Shown: piece by piece, positions 42,577 through 50,184 of the stretch
Layout: each line of letters starts with the position of its first letter
How positions within the stretch are numbered: the stretch's first letter is position 1
Assembly: GCA_046330435.1 (NCBI GenBank)
Contig: JAXLST010000006.1
Span: forward strand, 124,001-188,000
DNA length: 64,000 nt
Origin: Ga0077560 sp046330435
GTDB lineage: Bacteria > Actinomycetota > Thermoleophilia > Miltoncostaeales > Miltoncostaeaceae
Reading direction: 5' to 3'
Notes under the pieces: generated by a model
Database searches by the model: none
The model's input: only the letters and a program-made list of their open reading frames with translations
Told to the model about the DNA's origin: nothing
Position numbers and translations under genes: made by a program

Positions 42577-42582
42577 ACGCTA
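42577..42582 (-). promoter_or_regulatory. Leaderless -10 element (TAGCGT)
   Basis: The hexamer lies exactly 6 bases upstream of ATG 42570 on the minus strand. Confidence 0.45.
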
Positions 42583-42719
42583 CGAGCGGCCCCTCGCACG
42601 TGTCCGTGACGCGGCGTGCCGGTTCCCGCACGACATCGTGCGGCCCGCCGCGCGGGCGCGGCCGGGACGTGGACTACACTCGCCTTCCGCCGGACGCCCC
42701 CGAACCCGCAGGAGGTGCC

Positions 42720-43121
42720 ATGTCGATCCTCGACAGCCTGGCCCAGCAGGCCGGCAAGATCGCGAACGACGTCCAGGGCTCGCTGCGCAAGGCCCGCGTC
42801 GAGGGCGAGCGGCGGCTGCTGCAGCGCCAGCACCGCGCCGCGCTCGAGGAGCTGGGCGAGCGGACCTACGAGCTGGTGCGCCGCGGCGAGCTGCCCGAGG
42901 GGCCCCTGTCGGCGGAGATCGCCGCGGTCGAGTCCAAGCTCATGGAGCTGGAGGCCAAGGTCGTGGAGGCGGAGGACCTCCGCACCGCCACGCCCGAGCC
43001 GGCCACGCCCGCCTCCGGGCCCGCGGCCGCCGCCCCGGCGCCCGCCGCGACCGGCGAGCCCGCCCCGGGTCCCGGCCCGGGCTGGGAGGCCGCGGAGCGC
43101 TTCTTCACCAAAGACGCCTGA
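42720..43121 (+). CDS. Hypothetical coiled-coil protein
   Basis: 133 aa with an AGGAGG SD sequence and a TACACT -10 at 42675-42680. Residues 1-90 are predicted helical coiled coil (DSLAQQAGKIANDVQGSLRKARVEGERRLLQRQHRAALEELGERTYELV). A Pro/Ala tail follows, ending WEAAERFFTKDA. It lacks Cys and membrane segments. Possibly a scaffolding protein; family not recognised. Confidence 0.6.
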   Translation: MSILDSLAQQAGKIANDVQGSLRKARVEGERRLLQRQHRAALEELGERTYELVRRGELPEGPLSAEIAAVESKLMELEAKVVEAEDLRTATPEPATPASGPAAAAPAPAATGEPAPGPGPGWEAAERFFTKDA

Positions 43122-43175
43122 AACACCCCGAAATGGTCACCATCACAATGGTGGCGGCGCACGGCGCGATGGTTG

Positions 43176-43181
43176 TATCCT
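43176..43181 (+). promoter_or_regulatory. -10 element (TATCCT) with upstream palindrome
   Basis: TATCCT precedes the zinc-ribbon gene. CACCAT-CACA-ATGGTG, a 6-bp inverted repeat at 43139-43154, lies about 22 bases upstream of it, near the -35 position, and could be an operator. Confidence 0.35.
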
Positions 43182-43234
43182 CACCCGACCGACGGGCGGT
43201 GCCCGTCGCTTTGCGTCGCGGGGAAGCGGGTCCG

Positions 43235-43516
43235 GTGAGGCCGGAGCACGACATCCAGGGGAACCATCGTTCGGAGGCACCCGCGTGCCACCGCTGTGGG
43301 CTGCCCCTGCTCGACGACGCCGAGTTCTGCCCCTACTGCGAGCGTTTCCTGGACGAGGGTGCCGTGGCGCGGCTGCTTGGCCGCCGCCGCCCGGTGACCG
43401 CCGCGGGCTCCGCCCGCCGGGTCGCCGGCGTACCCGAGCGCCTGCTCCTGCTCGTGGGGGCCGGCGTATTCACGCTTGCGGCGATCGCAAGCGTCATCGC
43501 CGCGCTCGCCACCTAA
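43235..43516 (+). CDS. Zinc-ribbon protein with C-terminal membrane anchor
   Basis: 93 aa from GTG 43235 (GTG 43199 possible). CHRCGLPLLDDAEFCPYCERF is a CxxC-CxxC zinc ribbon. The C terminus ERLLLLVGAGVFTLAAIASVIAALAT is one membrane helix with the protein ending at the membrane face, so the ribbon is cytoplasmic. Similar tail-anchored ribbons are widespread and uncharacterised. Confidence 0.6.
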   Translation: MRPEHDIQGNHRSEAPACHRCGLPLLDDAEFCPYCERFLDEGAVARLLGRRRPVTAAGSARRVAGVPERLLLLVGAGVFTLAAIASVIAALAT

Positions 43517-43618
43517 GCCGGTCCCCGACCGATCCACCCGGGCCCGGCTCCACCCGGCGCCCCGGCTGCGTCCGGGGACGGGCACGGGCGCACGAACCCA
43601 CGAGGAAGAACGACCCAC

Positions 43619-43789
43619 ATGAACTCCACCACCGCTCAGCAGCTGCACGTCGTCGGCGACGAGGTCTCCGGCCACTTCCGGTGCAACTCCTGTGACCTGC
43701 TGGTCACCTCGCCCACCGAGAACGACGGCATCCTGGTGCTCCCGCCGTGCCCGCTGTGCGACGGCGAGACCTGGCGGCGCGTCTCCTGA
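43619..43789 (+). CDS. Small zinc-ribbon protein
   Basis: 56 aa, beginning MNSTTAQQLHVVGDEVSGHF, with CNSC and CPLC knuckles 24 residues apart and ending GETWRRVS. A GAGGAAG SD sequence stands upstream of the ATG. It would bind one zinc ion. Two ribbon genes in a row suggest a common nucleic-acid or protein-binding context, but no function is assigned. Confidence 0.6.
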   Translation: MNSTTAQQLHVVGDEVSGHFRCNSCDLLVTSPTENDGILVLPPCPLCDGETWRRVS

Positions 43790-43808
43790 TCGCCCCGCCC
43801 CGCGCCCG

Positions 43809-44114
43809 TCAGGCCGGGGCGGCCTCATCGTCGCCGAGGAACTCGCCGAGGTCCTCGGCGGGGATCGCGGCGAGGGTCTCGAAGTGGGCGCTGCCGCGGG
43901 CGGACAGCTCGGCGGAGATCTGCGCCATCACCCGCTCGTCGGGGGCCTCGACCACGCTCAGGAAGTCGTAGTCCCCCAGCACCGCCCACTGGCGCAGGAC
44001 CCGCCCGCCGAAGTGCTCCACCTCGCGGTTCACCTCGAGGAGGCGCTCCGGCGTGGCCCGCAGCGTCATGACGCCCTGCGGCGTGAGCGTGGACAGCAGG
44101 ATGAACGTGCGCAC
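43809..44114 (-). CDS. GYD domain protein
   Basis: 101 aa from GTG 44114. RTFILLSTLTPQGVMTLRATPERLLEV and WAVLGDYDFLSVVEAPDERVMAQISAELSARG match the GYD domain family (dimeric alpha/beta barrel-like) of unknown function. The GDYD motif that names the family is present. Confidence 0.75.
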   Translation of the reverse strand: MRTFILLSTLTPQGVMTLRATPERLLEVNREVEHFGGRVLRQWAVLGDYDFLSVVEAPDERVMAQISAELSARGSAHFETLAAIPAEDLGEFLGDDEAAPA

Positions 44115-44234
44115 GTGACCCGCCTCGGCTCGACCCCCCGGCCATCCCGGGGCCGGGTCAAGTGTGACACGCCGCCCGGTGCCCCGGGGCGGGGATAGAC
44201 TGCCGCGGCGACCCACACGGCCTCAGAGGTGACG

Positions 44235-44561
44235 ATGCAGCGCGACGCCGAGTTCAACCCCAACGACCTCCAGAAGGCCCTGCTGGGCTACGACCCCAGC
44301 GACCTCGAGAAGAACCTCATCGAGTGGATGAAGACCAACTGGGCGCAGGCCGCCCGCGGCATGGTCTACGCCCGCAAGGAGGCCGAGGAGACGGTGTCCG
44401 GCATCGGCAACGTCCGCAGCGACGAGGCCCGCCTGGTGATGGAGATCGCGGCGCGCGTCGCCATCTCCGAGCGCGAGCTGGTGGCCCGCGCCATCGCCCA
44501 CAACCTGCCGGCGTGGCTCGAGAAGACCTACGGGCTGGTGCCGAAGACCCCGGAGGCCTGA
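44235..44561 (+). CDS. Hypothetical helical protein
   Basis: 108 aa. ATG 44235 is chosen over GTG 44229 because AGAGG lies 5 bases before it. NPNDLQKALLGYDPSDLEKNLIEWMKTNW and EARLVMEIAARVAISERELVARAIAHNL suggest an all-helical soluble protein. A TAGACT -10 at 44196-44201 gives a leader near 27 bases. Family not recognised. Confidence 0.6.
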   Translation: MQRDAEFNPNDLQKALLGYDPSDLEKNLIEWMKTNWAQAARGMVYARKEAEETVSGIGNVRSDEARLVMEIAARVAISERELVARAIAHNLPAWLEKTYGLVPKTPEA

Positions 44562-44577
44562 CGGCCCCGGGGCGGGG

Positions 44578-44922
44578 TCACTCGGGCTTCGGCTCCAGCG
44601 GGTAGCCCGCGTCCTTCCAGGCGTCGAAGCCGCCGATGATCACCCCGACCCGGGCGCGCCCGTGGTCGAACGCCCACATCGCGATCTTCAGGCTCGTCGC
44701 CTCGCCGGGCCGGTCGCAGTAGAAGATGAGCTCCTTGCCGTCCGGCAGGCCGGCGATCTGCGACTCGAACTCCATCGGGTCGATGCGGATGGCGCCCTTG
44801 ATCTGCTCGGTCGCCTCACGGTAGTTCCGGTCCCGCACGTCCACGGGCTGCACCGCGTCGCCCATCTTGAAGGACGCGTACAGGTCCACCGGCTGCCACC
44901 GCGACACGTCATCCCACGCCAT
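44578..44922 (-). CDS. Rhodanese-like domain protein
   Basis: 114 aa single rhodanese domain. VQPVDVRDRNYREATEQIKGAIRI, the active-site loop LIFYCDRPGEATSLKIA with catalytic Cys, and GGFDAWKDAGYPLEPKP are intact. Such proteins carry persulfide sulfur. AAGGGGGA forms the SD sequence. A TAGGTT -10 lies upstream on the minus strand. Confidence 0.8.
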   Translation of the reverse strand: MAWDDVSRWQPVDLYASFKMGDAVQPVDVRDRNYREATEQIKGAIRIDPMEFESQIAGLPDGKELIFYCDRPGEATSLKIAMWAFDHGRARVGVIIGGFDAWKDAGYPLEPKPE

Positions 44923-45045
44923 CGATCCCCCTTGCCCGGTCGGTCGGCGGAAACCTACCCCAGCGGCGGGATGTCGACGCGCCTCCGGCGGGTGCGCGTG
45001 CGCCGGTCCGGGTACCCCGGTGCCGACGACGCCGGGAGGTGGAGG

Positions 45046-45384
45046 ATGCCGAGGTTCGTGACCATCGGGTACGGGGACCGTGCGGGCTACGACCGCACGC
45101 CCCCCGCCGTGCGCGACGCCGCGCACGCGCACGACGCGCGACTGTGCCGGGCGGGGGCGGTCGCCGGCACCGCCGGGGAGCCGGTGCAGGTGCGCAATCC
45201 CGAGGCCGGCGGGGTCCGTACCCTGCGGGGGCCGTTCCTGCGGTCGGACCTGCCGGTGGCCGGCTTCGGCCTCATCGAGGCGCGCGACCTGGAGGAGGCC
45301 GTCGCGATGGCGGCGGCCACGCCGTGTGCGGTCGCGCACGGCGGGGTGGAGGTGTGGCCGCTGGAGGAGCGGCCGGCGGGCTGA
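45046..45384 (+). CDS. YCII-related domain protein
   Basis: 112 aa. MPRFVTIGYGDRAGYDRTPPAVRDAAHAHDARL, EPVQVRNPEAGGVRTLRGPF and GFGLIEARDLEEAVAMAAATP have the strand-helix layout and conserved His/Asp of the YCII (dimeric alpha-beta barrel) family, often linked to small-molecule or sigma-factor-associated roles. GGTGGAGG gives the SD sequence. One base separates it from the convergent bcp stop. Confidence 0.65.
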   Translation: MPRFVTIGYGDRAGYDRTPPAVRDAAHAHDARLCRAGAVAGTAGEPVQVRNPEAGGVRTLRGPFLRSDLPVAGFGLIEARDLEEAVAMAAATPCAVAHGGVEVWPLEERPAG

Positions 45385-45846
45385 TCAGCCCAGCGTGGCG
45401 AGCACCTCGGCGGCGTTGCCCTTGGGCTTCACCTTGTACAGCGCCTGCTCCAGGGTGCCGTCGGCACCGATCACGAACGTGCTGCGCTCCACGCCCATGT
45501 AGGTCTTGCCGTACATGGACTTCTGGACCCACACGCCGTACGCCTCCGCGGCGGTGTGCTCCGGGTCCGACAGCAGCGTGAAGTTGAGGTCGTACTTGTC
45601 CCGGAACTTCGTGTGGCTCTTCAGCGGATCCGGGCTCACGCCGATGACCCGCGCCCCCTTCGCGTCGAACTCCGGGATGCTGTCCCGGAACTCGCAGGCC
45701 TGGGCGGTGCAGCCGCTGGTGTCGTCCTTCGGGTAGAAGTAGAGGACCACCCGCTGCCCCGACAGATCCGCCAGGGTGACGGTGGAGCCGTCGTCGGCCT
45801 CCAACGAGAAGTCCGGAGCCGGCTGTCCCGCCTCGAGTCGCGCCAT
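45385..45846 (-). CDS. bcp: Thioredoxin-dependent peroxiredoxin, Bcp type
   Basis: 153 aa. LYFYPKDDTSGCTAQACEFRD has the peroxidatic Cys46 and resolving Cys51 of the Bcp/PrxQ class. RVIGVSPDPLKSHTKFRDKY and VERSTFVIGADG follow as expected. It reduces hydrogen and organic peroxides with thioredoxin in the cytoplasm. The divergent promoter core at 45886-45895 serves it and the acetyltransferase gene. Confidence 0.92.
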   Translation of the reverse strand: MARLEAGQPAPDFSLEADDGSTVTLADLSGQRVVLYFYPKDDTSGCTAQACEFRDSIPEFDAKGARVIGVSPDPLKSHTKFRDKYDLNFTLLSDPEHTAAEAYGVWVQKSMYGKTYMGVERSTFVIGADGTLEQALYKVKPKGNAAEVLATLG

Positions 45847-45885
45847 CTGCTCTCACCCCGTTCGTCGCTCGTCACGTGCCCGCCG

Positions 45886-45895
45886 ACCATAACCT
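45886..45895. promoter_or_regulatory. Symmetrical divergent promoter core
   Basis: ACCATAACCT contains TAACCT for the plus strand (7 bases before GTG 45903, leaderless) and TATGGT for the minus strand (about 39 bases before the bcp ATG, with a GGGGTGAG SD sequence). The central TA is shared. Confidence 0.55.
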
Positions 45896-45902
45896 CCCAA
45901 GG

Positions 45903-46526
45903 GTGATCCCGGACCCCACAACCGACGCGCCCTCGGTGCGGCCCGCGGTCCCCGCCGACGCACCGGCGATCGCCGCGATCCTCAGCGAGGCGCTCGGGGC
46001 CAAGTACCGGCCCGCCCTGGGGTCCCGCGCCGTCGCGGGCCTCGCGGGCATGGTGCGGGACGACATCGCGGGCGGGTCCGGCGGGTTCCTGGTTGCGGAG
46101 CTGGACGGCGAGCCGGTGGGGGCCGTCCACCTCGCCACCGCCGAGTCGCGCCCACCGGAGGCGTTCGCCCGCCGCCTGGCGGAACGCGTGGGGCCGCTGC
46201 GCGCCCTGCGCGCGATGGTCGTGCTGTCGCTGCTGCGCCCCGATCCCCTCACCGCCGACGAGGGGCACATCGGCGAGCTGGCCGTCACCTCGGCGGCGCG
46301 CCGCCGAGGTGTCGCGCGGGCACTGCTGGACGCCGTCGAGCGCCGCGCCGCCGAGGCCGGGAAATCCCGCCTCACCCTGTGGGTCACGGGCGAGAACGCC
46401 GGGGCGATCGCACTGTACGAGTCCACCGGGTTCCGGCCGGTCCGCAGGCGGCGGTGGCCGCTCGGACGGCTCGTGTTCCGCGCATCGGGCATCCTGCTGA
46501 TGGAGAAACGGACCGGGAGGTCGTGA
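45903..46526 (+). CDS. GNAT-family N-acetyltransferase
   Basis: 207 aa. VRPAVPADAPAIAAILSEALG and the acetyl-CoA site IGELAVTSAARRRGVARALLDAVERRA, then LTLWVTGENAGAIALYESTGFRPV, mark the GNAT fold. Acceptor unknown. Its stop overlaps the next ATG (TGATG). Confidence 0.85.
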   Translation: MIPDPTTDAPSVRPAVPADAPAIAAILSEALGAKYRPALGSRAVAGLAGMVRDDIAGGSGGFLVAELDGEPVGAVHLATAESRPPEAFARRLAERVGPLRALRAMVVLSLLRPDPLTADEGHIGELAVTSAARRRGVARALLDAVERRAAEAGKSRLTLWVTGENAGAIALYESTGFRPVRRRRWPLGRLVFRASGILLMEKRTGRS

Positions 46527-46720
46527 TGGACCGATTGCCGAAGGGGGACGCCGTCACGTGGGTGGCCGCCCTGGCCGCCGCCGCGGCCGGGACCCTGGTC
46601 GCCTGGGCCGCCGGAGCACGGCTCGGGGCCGCCCTCACCCTCGGAGTGGTCCTGCTGACCGTCGTCGTTTCGGCGAGATTGGCGATTGAATCCTCCGGAC
46701 GGGAGAAAAGTCGCCCCTGA
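46526..46720 (+). CDS. Small two-helix membrane protein
   Basis: 64 aa with two hydrophobic helices (about residues 10-30 and 33-52), separated by a short AGARLG turn, and a basic C terminus. Translationally coupled to the acetyltransferase gene. Family not recognised. Confidence 0.6.
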   Translation: MDRLPKGDAVTWVAALAAAAAGTLVAWAAGARLGAALTLGVVLLTVVVSARLAIESSGREKSRP

Positions 46721-46814
46721 TCGGGGGTTTCGTCGACCTGCAACCGATCTTGCGCGTGGCAGCGGTTACGATCGCCGCGCCGGCGGATCCCCGTCGGGTG
46801 TTGCGAGGGTGCCG

Positions 46815-47507
46815 GTGGCGGATCAGACCAGGGGAAGGGACCTCCCGAGGACGCTGACGGCGAGCGAGGCGGCTGCCCTGCTCGGTGTGAGCGTCGCGAC
46901 GGTCCGGGGTTGGGCCGACCAGAAGCTGCTCCCGTCGCACCGCACGGTCGGCGGCCATCGCCGCTTCGAGGTCGACGAGCTCAAGCAGTGGCTCGCGGAC
47001 CGCGGCGCGCCCGTGCCGGACCGCGTCCGGCGCTTCGCCCGCAGCCAGCAGCCGGCGGACCTCCCCCCGTGCCCCTCCCTCGCGCGGGAGCTCAACGCGC
47101 GGACCGAGTCGATCGTCGACCGGGTCGCCGCCGGGTACGACGACGAGATCCCCACCTGGGGGCCGCGGCAGAGCCCGCCGGCGCTGCGCCGCACCACCAT
47201 CAGGTTCCTGCGCGTCGCGGCCGCGGCGCTGGAGACCGGCAGCGTCGACCGCTCGGTGGGCCGCGCGGAGGTCGCCGGTTTCAGGGGCGCCCTGCAGGGC
47301 GACGCGGGCATGAACGTGGCCCTGGAGTTCACGCGCATCGCCAGCGCCTTGGTGGTGGAGGCGGAGGACGCGATCACCAAGGGCGACGTGGACGACGAGC
47401 GGGCCATCCCGTCGCTGTTCGCGGTGCTCGACCACATCCAGGCGGCGCTGCTCACGGGCTCCCGCGAGGGTGAGCGCCAGCGGACCTCGGGGCTGCAGAC
47501 CCCCTGA
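46815..47507 (+). CDS. MerR/BldC-type HTH regulator with helical C-terminal domain
   Basis: 230 aa from GTG 46815 (GAGGG SD sequence). LTASEAAALLGVSVATVRGWADQKLLPSHRTVGGHRRFEVDELKQWL is the winged-HTH of the MerR/BldC/excisionase group with the HR-RF wing. Residues about 90-230 form an all-helical ligand or signalling domain without recognised homology. A TACGAT -10 lies at 46767-46772. Confidence 0.75.
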   Translation: MADQTRGRDLPRTLTASEAAALLGVSVATVRGWADQKLLPSHRTVGGHRRFEVDELKQWLADRGAPVPDRVRRFARSQQPADLPPCPSLARELNARTESIVDRVAAGYDDEIPTWGPRQSPPALRRTTIRFLRVAAAALETGSVDRSVGRAEVAGFRGALQGDAGMNVALEFTRIASALVVEAEDAITKGDVDDERAIPSLFAVLDHIQAALLTGSREGERQRTSGLQTP

Positions 47508-47517
47508 CCCGCTTCGC

Positions 47518-47541
47518 AGCTGTCAACCTGAGTTGACAGCT
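47518..47541. promoter_or_regulatory. Palindromic operator 1 (10-bp arms)
   Basis: AGCTGTCAAC, 4 bases, GTTGACAGCT: a perfect inverted repeat. Its centre is 29 bases (nearly three helical turns) upstream of operator 2, and both share the core TGTCAAC-N4-GTTGACA. Confidence 0.7.
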
Positions 47542-47545
47542 GCAC

Positions 47546-47571
47546 CATGTGTCAACTACGGTTGACACATG
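47546..47571. promoter_or_regulatory. Palindromic operator 2 overlapping promoter and start codon (11-bp arms)
   Basis: CATGTGTCAAC, TACG, GTTGACACATG: a perfect inverted repeat that contains the TACGGT -10 element (47557-47562) and ends on the ATG of the HTH gene at 47569. Binding here would block a leaderless transcript, so autoregulation by the small HTH protein is likely. Confidence 0.7.
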
Positions 47572-47802
47572 GACGCACTGACGCAGCTCACGCTCCCGGA
47601 CGACCCGGCGGAGGCCCTCTCGGGCGTCGTCGCGTTGCGCCGGCTCGCGGACCGCCTCGAGGCCGAGGCGGTCGACCGGGCGATCGCGCTGGGGTGGTCC
47701 TGGCAGCAGATCGCCGACGCCCTGGACATCACCCGCCAGGGTGCACACAAACGCCACGCCGCCCGGCGGAAGGCCGCCGGGCTGCAGGGGGAGGACTCGT
47801 GA
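47569..47802 (+). CDS. Small HTH protein, probable autorepressor
   Basis: 77 aa. AVDRAIALGWSWQQIADALDITRQGAHKRHAARR is a compact HTH resembling sigma-factor region 4 or Xre-like recognition helices. -10 element, start codon and two palindromes overlap upstream. It overlaps the Clp-N gene (TGATG). HTH plus Clp N-domain pairs occur in other actinobacteria; the biological signal is unknown. Confidence 0.75.
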   Translation: MDALTQLTLPDDPAEALSGVVALRRLADRLEAEAVDRAIALGWSWQQIADALDITRQGAHKRHAARRKAAGLQGEDS

Positions 47803-48305
47803 TGGGGATCCGGTCGATCACCGGGAGGATGCGGGCCGTGAACGCCCTCCTGCTGGGCGCCGAGGCGCACGCCAACGCGGAGGGCGTGGACGAGACCGCA
47901 GCGGAGCACATCGTGCTGGCGGCCCTCGACGACGCGGACGGCTCGGCCGTCAACGCCCTCGCCCGGGTCGGCCTGACGGCCGAGGACTTCCGCACGGCGC
48001 TCGCGGAGCACCGCTCCGCCGCCCTCTCGGCGTTCGGGATCACCGCACCCGAGCTCCCCGCGGTGGATCCCCAGGGGGTTTCGACGCGCCAGGGCCGCTA
48101 CCGGATGTCACCCGGCGGCAAGCGGCTGTTCGAGCAGGTGGTCCGGCACCGCGGGGACTCCGGGTCGCCCGCCGCCCTCGGGGCCATGGTGGTGCTGGCC
48201 CTGTGCGACGTCAGGACGGGCGCCGCCGCCGGTGCGCTGGAGCGCCTGGGCGTCGACCGGGACGCCCTGGCCGAGGCGGCCCGGGCGGAGATCGCCGCGG
48301 CCTGA
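47802..48305 (+). CDS. Clp N-terminal (Clp R) domain protein
   Basis: 167 aa. RMRAVNALLLGAEAHANAEGVDETAAEHIVLAALDDADGSAVNALARVGLTAEDFRTAL and the second repeat GKRLFEQVV ... GSPAALGAMVVLALCDVRTGAAAGALERLGVD form the double ClpA/ClpC N-domain that binds adaptors or substrates. There is no AAA+ module. It probably acts as an adaptor or decoy for ClpC, under control of its HTH partner. Confidence 0.8.
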   Translation: MGIRSITGRMRAVNALLLGAEAHANAEGVDETAAEHIVLAALDDADGSAVNALARVGLTAEDFRTALAEHRSAALSAFGITAPELPAVDPQGVSTRQGRYRMSPGGKRLFEQVVRHRGDSGSPAALGAMVVLALCDVRTGAAAGALERLGVDRDALAEAARAEIAAA

Positions 48306-48319
48306 ACGGGCCCGGAATG

Positions 48320-48347
48320 CCTGATGCCCGCCGAGGCGGGCATCAGG
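48320..48347. terminator. 13-bp stem between Clp-N gene and rnpB
   Basis: CCTGATGCCCGCC with GGCGGGCATCAGG around 2 bases. It can terminate both the rightward Clp-N message and the leftward RNase P RNA. No T-tract follows on either strand. Confidence 0.6.
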
Positions 48348-48349
48348 GG

Positions 48350-48687
<338 letters not shown>

Positions 48688-48713
48688 CCGATGGTACCGC
48701 GCCGGGCCCCGGG

Positions 48714-49325
48714 CTACAGGCTGCGCAGGACCCCGACGACGCGGCCGAGGATCGACACCTCGCGCACGACGATGGGCGGGTAGTCCGGGTTCTCCGGCAT
48801 GAGGACGACGTGGTCGTCCTTGCGGATGAAGCGCTTGACCGTGGCCTCGTCCTCCACCAGCGCCACCACGATCTCGTGCTGGTTGGCGGTGTCCTGCTTG
48901 CGGACGGCCACCAGGTCGCCGTCGAGGATGCCGGCGTCCCGCATGGAGTCGCCGGTGACCCGCAGCAGGAAGTCGGCGGGGAACGGGGTGTGCACCCAGT
49001 CCTCGACGTGCTCCTCGGCGAGGCGCGGCATACCGGCCGCGACGGAGCCGACGAGGGGCAGGGCGGTGGCCTTCGCCAGCGACCGCGGCGGCATGCGCCG
49101 GCCGGTCTCGTCCTCGTTCACGAGGATCGCCCGCGGCTTGGTGGGGTCGCGGCGCAGGTACCCCGCGTCCGTGAGCTTGGAGAGGTGCGCGTGCACCGTG
49201 GACGGCGATGCGAGGCCAACGGCCTCGCCGATCTCCCGGACGGTGGGCGGGTAGCCGGTCTCCTCGCAGTGCCGGTTGATGAACTGCAGGATCTCGGCCT
49301 GCCGGCCGGTGAGATCACCCATCAC
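48714..49325 (-). CDS. lexA: SOS repressor LexA
   Basis: 203 aa. N-terminal wHTH (LTGRQAEILQFINRHCEETGYPPTVREIGEAVGLASPSTVHAHLSKL), the self-cleavage site SVAAGMPRL (Ala-Gly), the catalytic serine in VTGDSMRDAG and the lysine region ATVKRFIRKDD are all present. It represses DNA-damage genes until RecA-stimulated cleavage. An SOS box lies 22 bases upstream, so it controls itself. M1 at 49325 or M2 at 49322 may be the start. Confidence 0.95.
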   Translation of the reverse strand: MMGDLTGRQAEILQFINRHCEETGYPPTVREIGEAVGLASPSTVHAHLSKLTDAGYLRRDPTKPRAILVNEDETGRRMPPRSLAKATALPLVGSVAAGMPRLAEEHVEDWVHTPFPADFLLRVTGDSMRDAGILDGDLVAVRKQDTANQHEIVVALVEDEATVKRFIRKDDHVVLMPENPDYPPIVVREVSILGRVVGVLRSL

Positions 49326-49346
49326 GTGCCTCCGCGGGGGTCGGGA

Positions 49347-49360
49347 CGAACACCTGTTCC
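49347..49360 (-). promoter_or_regulatory. SOS box upstream of lexA
   Basis: CGAACACCTGTTCC matches the Gram-positive/actinobacterial LexA consensus CGAAC-N4-GTTCG with one terminal mismatch. Confidence 0.8.
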
Positions 49361-49434
49361 CGCACGCTACACCGCCCGGCGGCGCTTGTCACGTGACCGG
49401 CCGCGGGCACGCGCCCGCGGCCGGCGCGCGGCGC

Positions 49435-50184
49435 TCACTCGGCGCGCGTGATCCGCGAGCCGAAGTAGATGCCCTCGGTGCCGTCGGGGAACCGCACCAG
49501 GCCCTTGGTGCCGCCGTCGTAGTCGGGGGCGAGCACCAGCAGGCGCCCCTCCCCCATGTCCTTCACGGTGACGGTCTCGTCGCCCTCGGCGTCCAGGCCG
49601 CGCCACAGGCGGATGAACAGGTTGTTCTCCCACTCGTCGCCGATCGTCGTCGGCTCCCTGTGGCCCGGATGGACGCGCACGTGGTGCGGCAGCTTCATCA
49701 GCACCTCCATGGTGCTGTGCTTGAGCTGCGGGAAGTTCCCGCCGGGCCGGGCGTGGCCGCCGAGCGTCCGGTGGAACAGCACGTCGGCGGTGAAGCAGTC
49801 GTCGCCCACCAGGTACGCGAAGTGGCCCTGGCAGTGCCCGGGGGTGTCGATCGCGCGGAACTCCAGTGACCCGGAGGTGACGGTGTCCCCGTCGCCGAGG
49901 ATGACGTCCAGCGACCCCTCGCCCAGGACGTCCGCGGTGCCCTGGTGGCCCACGAACGGCACGCCGGGGAACCGCTCCCGGTACCGGGCGTTCTCCAGCA
50001 CGTGGTCCTCGTGGTGGTGCGTGAGGAGGATGTGGGTGATGGTGATGCGGTCACGCTCGATGCGCTCGAGCAGGGGGTCGGCGACGCCGTTGCCGTCGAT
50101 GAGGACGCCGGCCCCGCCCGGGCCCTCCGCCACCAGGTAGGTGTTGGCGAGCCACTTCTGGTCTTCGACGCGGTCGATGATCAT
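49435..50184 (-). CDS. MBL-fold hydrolase paired with formaldehyde dehydrogenase
   Basis: 249 aa. THHHEDHVLE is the metallo-beta-lactamase HxHxDH-type metal motif. DTPGHCQGHFAYLVGDDCFTADVLF and VHPGHREPTTIGDE supply the other metal ligands. The ATG overlaps the dehydrogenase stop (ATGA). In actinobacteria this gene order suggests hydrolysis of S-formylmycothiol to formate and thiol after the dehydrogenase step; that role is inferred. Confidence 0.8.
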   Translation of the reverse strand: MIIDRVEDQKWLANTYLVAEGPGGAGVLIDGNGVADPLLERIERDRITITHILLTHHHEDHVLENARYRERFPGVPFVGHQGTADVLGEGSLDVILGDGDTVTSGSLEFRAIDTPGHCQGHFAYLVGDDCFTADVLFHRTLGGHARPGGNFPQLKHSTMEVLMKLPHHVRVHPGHREPTTIGDEWENNLFIRLWRGLDAEGDETVTVKDMGEGRLLVLAPDYDGGTKGLVRFPDGTEGIYFGSRITRAE

